A stretch of 47,905 bases of DNA from Candidatus Rokuibacteriota bacterium (GTDB lineage Bacteria; Methylomirabilota; Methylomirabilia; Rokubacteriales; CSP1-6). The stretch spans positions 1 to 47,905 of the forward strand of contig QHRW01000022.1 of the NCBI GenBank assembly GCA_003220265.1, given 5' to 3'. Below are positions 24,919-33,245 of this stretch, one piece after another; position 1 is the stretch's first letter; every line of letters starts with the position of its first letter. The notes beneath the pieces are model-generated. The model was not told the DNA's origin and did not search any database. It saw nothing but the letters and a program-made list of their open reading frames with translations. Position numbers and translations under genes: made by a program.

Positions 24919-26607
24919 TCACGCGGTAAAGTCGCGCAGCACACGGCCGGGCCGGCCGCAGTCTTTCACGGGCCCGCGCTCGTCCACCGTGCGGGCGCCG
25001 TTGACCCACACGCCGTGCACGCCGACGGCGGGCGTGTCGAGCCGGGTCGCGCCCGTCGGCAAGTCGTTCACGCGGCGCTTGGGGCCGCGCCGCACCGTGG
25101 CCGGATCGAAGAGCAGCAGGTCGGCGAATGCGCCGGGCGCGAGGCGTCCGCGGCCGGCGATGCGGTACGCGGTCGCCACGTCGCTGGTCACGCGCTTGAC
25201 GGCTTCGGGCAGCGTGAGATCGCCCCGGTCGCGCACCCAGTGGCCGAACAGGTGCAGGCCGAAGCCGGCATCGCAGAGGAACGACAGGTGGGCGCCGGCG
25301 TCGGAGAGCGCGACGGCCGCGTACTGGTGGCGCAGCAGGCGGCGCACCTCGTTCTCGTCGGTGTTGAAGAGCTTGCAGTCGAACATCGCGTCGAGCTCGC
25401 CGTCGAGGCCGAAGTCGAGGAAGACGTCCCACGGATCGCGGCCGGACTCGCCCGCCAGTTCGCCGATCGTGCGGCCGACCAGCGCCGTGTGCTCGGCACG
25501 CTGGACCTCGGCGATGGCCAGGTGGGGGAACGTCTTGTAGCTGAAGCGGTTCGGCACGCCGGGCGTGGCCGCCTCTTCCTTGAGGCTCTTGCGGAACGAG
25601 GGATCGGCCAGCACGCGGCGGTAGGCGGCCTCGTCGTCGCCGGCGAGGATAGCCGGGCGCCAGGCCAGGAAAGCCTCCAGCGGATAGGGATGGCGCAGCG
25701 TGAACTCCATCCCGAGCGGGAAGCAGCCGACCTGCGCCCACAGCTCGCGCCCGCGCGCGCGGGCCGTCTCGATCTCGGAGAGCTCGCGGAACACGCGCGT
25801 GGGATCGCCGGGGTCCACGAACATCGCGGCGATCATGACGGGGCGGCCGCTGCGGGCGGCGATCGACTCGAGCCACGGAATGGTGGACGTCATGCCCTTG
25901 GTGAGCATGAAGACGCCGCGGCCGGCCTCGCCGAGGGCGCCCGTCAGCGCCAGCATCTCGGCCTCGTCGGCCAGGCGCGAGGGCATGGGAATGCCGTTCT
26001 CCCCGTTGTGCTGCTCGAGCGTGGAGGTCGCGAAGCCGATCGCCCCTGCCCGCACGGCCTCCAGCACCAGCCGGCGCATCTCGGCGATCTCGGCCGTGGT
26101 GGCGGCGCGCTTCGTGGCATCCGCCCCCAGCACGTAGGTGCGCACCGAGGAGTGGCCGACGAAGGAGGCCACGTTGGGCACGACGCCGCGGCGCTCCATC
26201 GCCTCGAGATACTGCGGGTACGTCTCGAAGTCCCAGCGCACGCCCGCGCGCAAGGCCTCCAGGGACATGCCCTCGACGTGAGTCAGGGCGCGCAGCGTCA
26301 GGTCGCGATCGTCCGGGCGGCAGGGCGCGATCGTGAAGCCGCAGTTGCCGATGACCACCGTCGTCACGCCGAGCGCGGTGGACGGCGTGGCGAAGGGGTC
26401 CCACGTGAGCTGGGCGTCGTAGTGCGTGTGGATGTCCACGATGCCGGGCGCCAGCGCCAGCCCGCGGGCGTCCACGCGCTCGCGCGCCGCGCCGAGGTCG
26501 CGTCCGACCGCCGCGATGCGGCCGCCGCTGATCGCGACACCGCCCGGCTGCGGCGCACCGCCGAGGCCGTCGTAGACCGTGGCGTTGTCGATGACGAGGT
26601 CGTGCAT
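24919..26607 (-). CDS. N-acyl-D-amino-acid deacylase family amidohydrolase
   Basis: A 562-residue metal-dependent hydrolase. The DIHTHYD motif (58-64, His60 and His62 metal ligands) follows a small N-terminal beta domain with LVIDNATVYDGLGGAPQPGGVAISGGRIAAVG. Further landmarks are GHSSVR (near 150), FATSTLEQHNGENG (near 195), LSDAGAHLSFLCDAGF (near 437, with the catalytic Asp) and the C-terminal FADLLLFDP and ARTVDERGPVKDCGRPGRVLR. D-aminoacylases, dihydropyrimidinase-like enzymes and related cyclic amide hydrolases share this form. It is coupled to the SDR gene upstream (three bases between stop and start). Confidence 0.87.
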   Translation of the reverse strand: MHDLVIDNATVYDGLGGAPQPGGVAISGGRIAAVGRDLGAARERVDARGLALAPGIVDIHTHYDAQLTWDPFATPSTALGVTTVVIGNCGFTIAPCRPDDRDLTLRALTHVEGMSLEALRAGVRWDFETYPQYLEAMERRGVVPNVASFVGHSSVRTYVLGADATKRAATTAEIAEMRRLVLEAVRAGAIGFATSTLEQHNGENGIPMPSRLADEAEMLALTGALGEAGRGVFMLTKGMTSTIPWLESIAARSGRPVMIAAMFVDPGDPTRVFRELSEIETARARGRELWAQVGCFPLGMEFTLRHPYPLEAFLAWRPAILAGDDEAAYRRVLADPSFRKSLKEEAATPGVPNRFSYKTFPHLAIAEVQRAEHTALVGRTIGELAGESGRDPWDVFLDFGLDGELDAMFDCKLFNTDENEVRRLLRHQYAAVALSDAGAHLSFLCDAGFGLHLFGHWVRDRGDLTLPEAVKRVTSDVATAYRIAGRGRLAPGAFADLLLFDPATVRRGPKRRVNDLPTGATRLDTPAVGVHGVWVNGARTVDERGPVKDCGRPGRVLRDFTA

Positions 26608-26610
26608 CCG

Positions 26611-27390
<780 letters not shown>

Positions 27391-27406
27391 CGGCGGTCTC
27401 CTTACA

Positions 27407-27473
27407 TGGGGGCCCCGAAATGGCCCCCAAGCCCCCAAACGTTCGGAGCGCCCCGGCGAAGCCGGGGCGCTCC
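27407..27473 (-). repeat. Two-hairpin intergenic repeat, copy 3
   Basis: Hairpin B has perfect 13-base arms, GGAGCGCCCCGGC (27445-27457) and GCCGGGGCGCTCC (27461-27473). Hairpin A pairs TGGGGGCC (27407-27414) with GGCCCCCA (27422-27429). In the transcribed direction B is 29 bases after the thioredoxin-like stop and A is 16 bases before the SDR start. Between them is CGAACGTTTGGGGG, also found in copy 4. Confidence 0.82.
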
Positions 27474-27502
27474 TCGAAACCTGCCCGCCGCCGCGGCCTG
27501 GC

Positions 27503-28090
27503 TTACTTGCCGGCGCGCGCCTCGAGCAGGAGCTTGACCTCGTTGGCGGCCGCGCGCCACAGCGGGAAGCCCGGCTCGTTGTAGGCATCGTTGACCTGCT
27601 TGCGGAACTCGTTCATCGCCTCGTCCTTCTTGTCGGCCGGGGCGACGTCGATCGTCTTGGACCGGATGAGGGCGGCCTTCCCGGTGGCGGCATGGGCCCG
27701 CTCCACCCAGCGGCCGATCTCGTTCCAGTTCTGGTCGAAGAAGACGACGACCGGAATGGACTGGTAGCCGTTGTTCAGCAGCGAGTCGCGGAGGTCGGTC
27801 TCCTTGTCCCGGAGGAACACGCGCAGCTCGGCGCCGGGGATCACCTCGACGATGTTGGCGATCAGGGGCGAGTTCCGGTGGACGTCGCCGCACCAGTTCT
27901 CGGCCGTCATGATCACGTACTTGACGCCCTTCACGCTGCCGAAGAACTTCCGTTCGTCGTCCGTGAGCTTCGTCTTCCCGTAGTTCTCCTCGGTGCGGGC
28001 CCGCGTGTCGCCCATCTGGGCCATGTAGTCCTTCCAGGTCAGGCCCGTCTTGAAGCGCGCGTCGTCCATGGGAATCTTGCTCTGCGCCAT
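27503..28090 (-). CDS. Thioredoxin-fold protein with single active-site Cys
   Basis: A 195-residue protein of the bacterial thioredoxin_9-like family. The expected WCGDC site reads NWCGDV (Cys67, Val70), so it has one cysteine at the CxxC position. Other landmarks are KYVIMTAENW, GYQSIPVVVFFDQNWNEIGRWVERA (cis-Pro loop) and a C-terminal helical tail. With one cysteine it could act through mixed disulfide or glutathione, or be non-redox. No signal peptide. ATG 28090 starts the minus-strand catabolic operon, divergent from the MFS gene. GGAGAAACC lies upstream. Confidence 0.8.
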   Translation of the reverse strand: MAQSKIPMDDARFKTGLTWKDYMAQMGDTRARTEENYGKTKLTDDERKFFGSVKGVKYVIMTAENWCGDVHRNSPLIANIVEVIPGAELRVFLRDKETDLRDSLLNNGYQSIPVVVFFDQNWNEIGRWVERAHAATGKAALIRSKTIDVAPADKKDEAMNEFRKQVNDAYNEPGFPLWRAAANEVKLLLEARAGK

Positions 28091-28150
28091 GTGGTTTCTC
28101 CTCCGGTCTGGCTATGAGTGTTCTCGACCGCGGGCCTCTTTATACACCCA

Positions 28151-29359
28151 ATGTGTTTAACTGTCAGGGTGCGTTCGCTCCCCCGCCGTTGGCTCATCGT
28201 CCTGGCGCTTTCCGTGGTCACGTACGGCATCTCGATGCCGCTGGCGGCCTACGGTGTCTTCCTGCCGGTGCTGGCCGAGGCCTTCGGGTGGAGCCGGGGC
28301 GCGCTGTCCACGGCGCTCTCGATCAACTTGCTGCTGGGCGGCGTAGCGGGCTTCGCCATCGGCGCGCTGGCCGACCGCCACGGGCCGCGGGCGATGCTGG
28401 TGGCGACGGTGTCGGTGGCCGGCGCCGGCTTCGCGCTGGTCGGCGTGATGAGCGCGCTGTGGCAGCTCTACCTTTTCGTCGGCATCCTGGGCGGCGTCGG
28501 CATGTCGAGCTTCTACTTGCTCGCCGCCGCCACCGTGAGCCACTGGTTCGACGAGCGGCGCGCGCTCGCCATCGCGCTGGTGCTGGTCGGCTTCAACCTG
28601 GGCTACATCTCGGCGGGGCCGCTGGCCGCCTGGCTCATCACGCACCTCGGCTGGCGCGCGGCCTACGCGCTGCTCGGCGGCGGCTCCGGGCTGATCACGA
28701 CGCTGGCGGCGCTCAGCGTCCGGCTGCCGCGGCCGGGCGAGGCGCCGGTGCGGCGTTCTGTCGTGCCCGGCGCGCCCGCGCGCGACTTCACGCTGCGCGA
28801 GGCGCTGGCGGATCCGCGCCAGTGGTTCCTCAACGCATCGTGGTTCGTGCTGGGCGGCCTGGCGCTGATGATCTCCGTGCACGTCGTGCCGTTTGCGCGC
28901 GACCAGGGCATCAGCCTGGCGGCGGCGTCCCTGGCCCTGACGGCCTACGGCGTCGGTGCCGTCACGGGGCGCGTGTCCTCCGGCGTCGCGGCCGAGCGGC
29001 TCGGCACGCTGACGACCATTCGCCTGGGCTACGTGCTGCAGATCGTCGCCCTCGTGGCGTTGTGGCGGGCGCCGTCGCGCGACGTGCTGCTGCTCTCGCT
29101 CGCCCTCTTCGGCGTGGGCTTCTCGGCGTCCGACACCATGGTGACGAAGGTCATCCCCGAGGTGTTCGGCATGCGTTCGCTGGGCGCGATCATGGGCGTG
29201 CTGACGCTGGGGTGGCGCACGGGGGCCGCGCTCGGGCCCGCCACCGCCGGATTTCTCTACGACGTGACGGGCTCGTATGCGATACCGTTCGGGGCCGCGC
29301 CGGTCGCGGTGGTGGTGAGCTGGATCTTCTTCGCGCTGGGCTCCTCCCGGCGCGCGTGA
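28151..29359 (+). CDS. MFS transporter (monocarboxylate/oxalate-formate antiporter-like)
   Basis: A protein of about 402 residues with 12 hydrophobic helices. Features are VVTYGISMPLAAYGVFLPVLAEAFGWSRGALSTALSINLLLGGVAGFAIGALADRHGPRAMLV (motif A), VSHWFDERRALAIALVLVGFNLGYI and GALADRHG. This resembles the OxlT/monocarboxylate branch. Start is uncertain: ATG 28151 gives MCLTVRVRSLPRRW; GTG 28169 or GTG 28118 also fit, and no Shine-Dalgarno is visible at any of them. It is divergent from the thioredoxin-like gene across about 60 bases and upstream of an MBL hydrolase gene with a 22-base gap. Confidence 0.83.
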   Translation: MCLTVRVRSLPRRWLIVLALSVVTYGISMPLAAYGVFLPVLAEAFGWSRGALSTALSINLLLGGVAGFAIGALADRHGPRAMLVATVSVAGAGFALVGVMSALWQLYLFVGILGGVGMSSFYLLAAATVSHWFDERRALAIALVLVGFNLGYISAGPLAAWLITHLGWRAAYALLGGGSGLITTLAALSVRLPRPGEAPVRRSVVPGAPARDFTLREALADPRQWFLNASWFVLGGLALMISVHVVPFARDQGISLAAASLALTAYGVGAVTGRVSSGVAAERLGTLTTIRLGYVLQIVALVALWRAPSRDVLLLSLALFGVGFSASDTMVTKVIPEVFGMRSLGAIMGVLTLGWRTGAALGPATAGFLYDVTGSYAIPFGAAPVAVVVSWIFFALGSSRRA

Positions 29360-29381
29360 CACGGGAGGGGAAGGAGGCGAC

Positions 29382-30377
29382 ATGGATTGCTGCGCGCACG
29401 AGGGGCCGGGCGGGGGCGACGCGAGGTTCGACTTCCAGAAGGTGGCGGACGGAGTGCACGTGGCGGTGGCGGCGCCGGCTTACAAGGTCAACTGCAACAC
29501 GGCCATCATCGAGAATGACGACGGGCTGATGGTGGTGGACACGCACTCCAAGCCTTCGGCGGCGAAGGTGATCGTGGAGCGGTTGCGCCAGATGTCGAGC
29601 AAGCCCGTGCGCTACGTGGTCAACACGCACTTCCACTGGGACCACTGGCACGGCAACGAGGTTTATCCGCAGGCCTACCCCCACGCCGAGATCGTCACCA
29701 ACGACATCACGCGTGAGGCGATGGTGAAGAAGGGGCTCAAGCGCATCCAGGACCACGTGCGCCAGGTGCCGGCCGAGATCAAGAAGCTGGAGGCCGACGT
29801 GGCCGCCGCCCGCGGTGACGCGCGCACGAGGCTGGAGAACGACCTGCGTCTGGCCCGCGCCTATCTCGACGAGGTCACGGGCCTCAAGCCCGCGCTGCCC
29901 ACGCTCGCCTTCGAGCGGACGATGAAGCTCTACCGCCGCGACCGCGAGATCCAGCTCCTGCACCTCGGCCGCGCCCACACCGAGGGCGACGTGTTCGTCT
30001 ACCTGCCGAAGGAGAAGGTCGTCATCACCGGCGACGCCATGATCGGCTGGACGCCGTACATGGGCGACGGCTACCCGGAGGACTGGGTGGGCACGCTCGA
30101 CCGGCTGGCCGCGCTCGACTTCACGCACATCATCATGGGCCACGGCGATCCGTGCGGCCGCGAGTGGCTGACGGTCTTCCGCGGCTACGTGCACGCCATG
30201 GTGGAGGGCGTGCGGCGCGAGGTGGCGGCGGGCGCCACGCTCGACGAGGTCAAGCAGCGCGTGCCCGCGGCGCTGGCCGGCACCTACGAGAAGCCGTTCT
30301 CGAAGTACGGCGACTACCGGCCGTGGCGCACCGGCATCCTCGCCAACATCGAGCGCACGTACGCGATGGTCAGCTAG
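29382..30377 (+). CDS. MBL-fold metallo-hydrolase
   Basis: A 331-residue protein. The metal motif HFHWDH (83-88, with His90 close by) and AHTEGDVFVYLPKEKVVITGDAMIGW (third ligand His and bridging Asp) plus IIMGHGDPCGREWL (last His) complete the metallo-beta-lactamase binuclear site. A helical insert of about 50 residues (around 105-150) precedes LPTLAFERTMKLYR. This resembles hydrolases near quinoprotein or alkylsulfatase-like families; activity is unknown. Its TAG shares the CTAG palindrome with the stop of the convergent Rid-triplet gene. Start ATG follows GGGAAGGAGGCGAC. Confidence 0.87.
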   Translation: MDCCAHEGPGGGDARFDFQKVADGVHVAVAAPAYKVNCNTAIIENDDGLMVVDTHSKPSAAKVIVERLRQMSSKPVRYVVNTHFHWDHWHGNEVYPQAYPHAEIVTNDITREAMVKKGLKRIQDHVRQVPAEIKKLEADVAAARGDARTRLENDLRLARAYLDEVTGLKPALPTLAFERTMKLYRRDREIQLLHLGRAHTEGDVFVYLPKEKVVITGDAMIGWTPYMGDGYPEDWVGTLDRLAALDFTHIIMGHGDPCGREWLTVFRGYVHAMVEGVRREVAAGATLDEVKQRVPAALAGTYEKPFSKYGDYRPWRTGILANIERTYAMVS

Positions 30378-31606
30378 GGCGCGTCCAGCGGGTCCACGGC
30401 GTCGGGGCCGATCCACTCGATGTTGGCCCCGGCGCCCTTCACGGCCGTGACCTCGATCTCCACGACGAGGCCCGGCCGCGCGAGGCCGGCGATGCGGCAG
30501 CCGAGCGAGGCGGGATGGCTTTTGGCGAAGGGCGTGGGGCCCTCGCCGTGGGCGCGGTTCTGCTTGGCGCCTTCGACGGTGAACGTCCGCCGGCGCACGA
30601 CGTCGTCGAGGCTCGCGCCCGCCTGGCCGAGCGCGCCGCGGATGACGTCCATGGCGAGGTCGACCTGGGCGGCCCAGTCGCCGGGCGCCTGCACCTCCCC
30701 CTTCGACGACATCGACGTGCAGCCGCTCACGTGGACGAGATCGCCCGTGGCCACCGCGCGCGCGTAGCCGCGCGGCTTCTCGCGCATGTGCTCGGTGTAG
30801 ATGTCGCGGCGCGACCCGGCGGCGCCGATGATCGCCTCCGCCTCGATCTCCACCAGCATCTCGGGGCGCAGCAGCGCGGGGATGGCGAGCAGCGTGGAGA
30901 CCGGCCGCACGTCGCCGAGCGCCTCCACCAGCGCCCGCGTGTACGGGTCCGTCTGGCCCAGGTCGGTCAGATAGCTCTTCGTATAGACCAGGTCGCCCGG
31001 CGCGCCGCCCGCCTCGGCCAGCGCGCGGAAGATCGTGTCCATCACCGTGCGCGTCTGGCGGTACATGTCGCCCGGCGCCTCGACCTCGCCCTTGGCGTTC
31101 AGCGACGTCGAGCCGGAGATGAACACGCGATCGCCGACGCGGACGGCGCGCGAGTACGCGTACTCGTGCTCCGTCGGGCGCCCCGACGAGATGCGGGTGG
31201 CCGCGGCGCCGGCGCCATCGACGGCGTCGAGCTCGATCTCCACGAGCATCTCGGGCCGGTTGAGGCCGCTGACCTGCACCAGCGTGGCGGCCGGCCGCGC
31301 GGTGCGGAAGTGGCGCGCGACGGCGCGCGCGACCTCGTCGCCCACGCGCATGTCGGTGACGTACATGCGATTGCGCACGACGTCGTCCAGGCGTCCGCCG
31401 GCCTTGCCCATGCTCCAGGCGGCGATCTTCATGATCGCGTCCACCTGGGCGGCGGCATCGCCCGCGCCGCGGACGTGGCCCTGGCGGTCGAGCGAGGTCG
31501 TGCCCGCCTGGAGCACCGTGTCGCCGACGCGGAGCGCGCGGGAATAGTGGGCCACCTGCTCGAGCTGGCGGCCGGACTGCACGTTGATGCGGCGTGGGGT
31601 GTTCAT
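30374..31606 (-). CDS. Triple-domain Rid (RidA/YjgF) protein
   Basis: A 410-residue protein made of three consecutive Rid domains, about 15-130, 143-262 and 275-392. Each shows the G-x-SxLxxxGxVxAPGD-like strand (TTSLDRQGHV, STSLNAKGEV, CTSMSSKGEV) and a closing VEIExxAV strand. The three equivalent sites of RidA Arg105 are Ala107, Ser237 and Ser367, exactly 130 residues apart, so none keeps the arginine needed for 2-aminoacrylate deamination. Rid proteins are normally homotrimers; three fused domains make a covalent pseudo-trimer. Function is therefore another Rid activity or ligand binding. Start ATG 31606; the stop overlaps the MBL gene stop. Confidence 0.88.
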   Translation of the reverse strand: MNTPRRINVQSGRQLEQVAHYSRALRVGDTVLQAGTTSLDRQGHVRGAGDAAAQVDAIMKIAAWSMGKAGGRLDDVVRNRMYVTDMRVGDEVARAVARHFRTARPAATLVQVSGLNRPEMLVEIELDAVDGAGAAATRISSGRPTEHEYAYSRAVRVGDRVFISGSTSLNAKGEVEAPGDMYRQTRTVMDTIFRALAEAGGAPGDLVYTKSYLTDLGQTDPYTRALVEALGDVRPVSTLLAIPALLRPEMLVEIEAEAIIGAAGSRRDIYTEHMREKPRGYARAVATGDLVHVSGCTSMSSKGEVQAPGDWAAQVDLAMDVIRGALGQAGASLDDVVRRRTFTVEGAKQNRAHGEGPTPFAKSHPASLGCRIAGLARPGLVVEIEVTAVKGAGANIEWIGPDAVDPLDAP

Positions 31607-31610
31607 GGCC

Positions 31611-31658
31611 GGGGATTGTATCCCCTTCGTGACATTGACGCCCGCGTGGGCGCGGGCG
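31611..31658. promoter_or_regulatory. Inverted repeats between divergent Rid and Uma2 genes
   Basis: GGGGATTGTATCCCC (31611-31625) is a six-pair inverted repeat around TGT, five bases from the Rid start. CGCCCGCG (31639-31646) and CGCGGGCG (31651-31658) form an eight-pair stem with TGGG loop before the Uma2 ATG. The first may be an operator, the second a leader hairpin. No functional evidence. Confidence 0.4.
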
Positions 31659-31670
31659 TAGCGTCGGCGT

Positions 31671-32246
31671 ATGAGCGAGGGCGTACGCACACGCCGGTGG
31701 ACGCGCAAGGAATACGACCGGCTGATCGAGATCGGCGTGTTCCAGGCCGACGAGCCGCTGGAGCTGCTCGGCGGCGAACTCGTCGTCGGCGAGCCCCAGA
31801 GTAGTGCCCACCATACCGCGGCGGGCCTGGTCGAGGACGCTCTGCGAGCCGCGCTCGGTCCCGGATGGCTCGTTCGATCGCAGGGGCCGCTGGCGCTCGA
31901 TGAGGAGTCGGAGCCGGAGCCGGACATCGCCCTCGTGCCCGGCAGCCGGCGCGATTACAGCGCCGAGCACCCGGCGCGGCCCGTGCTCGTGGTCGAGGTG
32001 GCCCTCTCCAGCCTGCAGTTCGACCGCGAGCACAAGGGGAGCCTGTACGCCCGCGCGGGGCTCCGCGACTACTGGATCCTCAACCTGGTCGACCGTGTGC
32101 TGGAGGTCTATCGCGAGCCCGTTCCCGACGCCACGGCGTCGTTCGGGTGGCGCTACACGACGGTCGATCGCTTCGGGCCCGACGCGTCCGTCTCGCCGCT
32201 GGTGGCGTCGGTCGCTCGCATCGCCATCAGCGACCTGCTGCCGTAG
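31671..32246 (+). CDS. Uma2-family (DUF820) restriction-endonuclease-fold protein
   Basis: A 191-residue protein. RRWTRKEYDRLIEIGVFQADEPLELLGGELV is the Uma2 N-terminal module, and EPEPDIALV (core Asp), PVLVVEVALSSLQFDREHKGSLYARAGLRDYWILNL supplies the D...ExxK-like PD-(D/E)XK site. Uma2 proteins are abundant in cyanobacteria and soil bacteria and are thought to act on DNA, often as orphans; substrate unknown. It stands alone, divergent from the Rid gene, and its 3' end overlaps the convergent DMT transporter gene by 20 bases. Confidence 0.85.
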   Translation: MSEGVRTRRWTRKEYDRLIEIGVFQADEPLELLGGELVVGEPQSSAHHTAAGLVEDALRAALGPGWLVRSQGPLALDEESEPEPDIALVPGSRRDYSAEHPARPVLVVEVALSSLQFDREHKGSLYARAGLRDYWILNLVDRVLEVYREPVPDATASFGWRYTTVDRFGPDASVSPLVASVARIAISDLLP

Positions 32247-33195
32247 CCAGCGCGCCGGGCACCGTGCGGATGGCGTGCCGCCGCGCGGCCGCCGAGGCCA
32301 GCGCGAACACCGCGTAGAGCACGCACGCGGCCAGCGTGAAGGGCGACGAGGGCAGGCGGCCTTCAAGGAGCTGCAGCAGGAAGACCAGCACGGGCCCCAC
32401 GGCGAGCACGGCGCGCACCGTCAGCGGCGAGGCCAGCGCAATCCCGACCTGGTTGACGTAGTTCGGCAGCACGATCAGCAGCAGCGACGCGGCGGCGACG
32501 AGGCCGAGGACGGCGGGCGTGAGATCGTGCGCGACGCGCGCGGGTGAGAGGGCGGCGAGCGCCGCCGCCAGCATCACCGCGCCCGGAAAGCGTACCGCGA
32601 TCAGCGTGGCCGGCCGCACGCCGCCGTCGTTCACCTTGCGGCTGAGCAGCGTGCTCACGGAGATCGCGATCCCCCCGCCCACGGTCAGCGCTACTCCGGC
32701 CAGCACGCGCCCGAGGGGCTGCGCGCCGAGCCCCGACCAGCCTCCGAGCATGACCGCGACGGCGACGAGCAGCGAGGCCAGGAGCCCGGCGTGCAGCCGG
32801 CGCTCGCCGAGCGTCCGGGCCGCGGGCGCCGCGCCCGGGACCAGCCGGTCGATCCACGTCACCGACAGCGGGCCGATGCCGAAGAAGATGACCTGCACCA
32901 GCGCGGGCTCGCCCATTCGCAGCGCGTGGAAGAACGAGAGCCAGGCGATCGCCGAGGTCGCGTTGATCCAGGCGAGCGTCCGGGCGTGTCGCCGCAGCCG
33001 GGCCAGCCCCCCGCGGTCAGTGGCGAGCGCGACCGGCAGGAACACGAGCGTGCAGAGCGTGAAGGCGGTCAGCGCGACGGTGAGGGGATCGACGCGCTGG
33101 AAGAGCGCGCCGAAGTAGACGTCACGGCCGGCGGCCAGGCAGACGAACACGACCGACAGCAGGAATCCGGTGGTCTCGCGGTTGGAGGTCATCAT
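32227..33195 (-). CDS. DMT/EamA-family transporter
   Basis: A 322-residue membrane protein with about ten hydrophobic helices in two EamA-like halves (residues about 8-150 and 165-310). Helical landmarks are FLLSVVFVCLAAGRDVYFGALFQ, SAIAWLSFFHALRMGEPALVQVIFFGIGPLSVTWIDR and VNQVGIALASPLTVRAVLAVGPVLVFLLQLLEG. EamA proteins export amino acids, metabolites or drugs; direction and substrate are open. Two ATG codons (33195, 33192) stand in tandem and the first is taken; the Shine-Dalgarno is weak. It overlaps the Uma2 gene end by 20 bases. Confidence 0.8.
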   Translation of the reverse strand: MMTSNRETTGFLLSVVFVCLAAGRDVYFGALFQRVDPLTVALTAFTLCTLVFLPVALATDRGGLARLRRHARTLAWINATSAIAWLSFFHALRMGEPALVQVIFFGIGPLSVTWIDRLVPGAAPAARTLGERRLHAGLLASLLVAVAVMLGGWSGLGAQPLGRVLAGVALTVGGGIAISVSTLLSRKVNDGGVRPATLIAVRFPGAVMLAAALAALSPARVAHDLTPAVLGLVAAASLLLIVLPNYVNQVGIALASPLTVRAVLAVGPVLVFLLQLLEGRLPSSPFTLAACVLYAVFALASAAARRHAIRTVPGALATAAGR

Positions 33196-33245
33196 CGCCA
33201 CCCGGGTATACGGCCCCGGGTGGCGAGATGGGTGGAACGCTGAAG

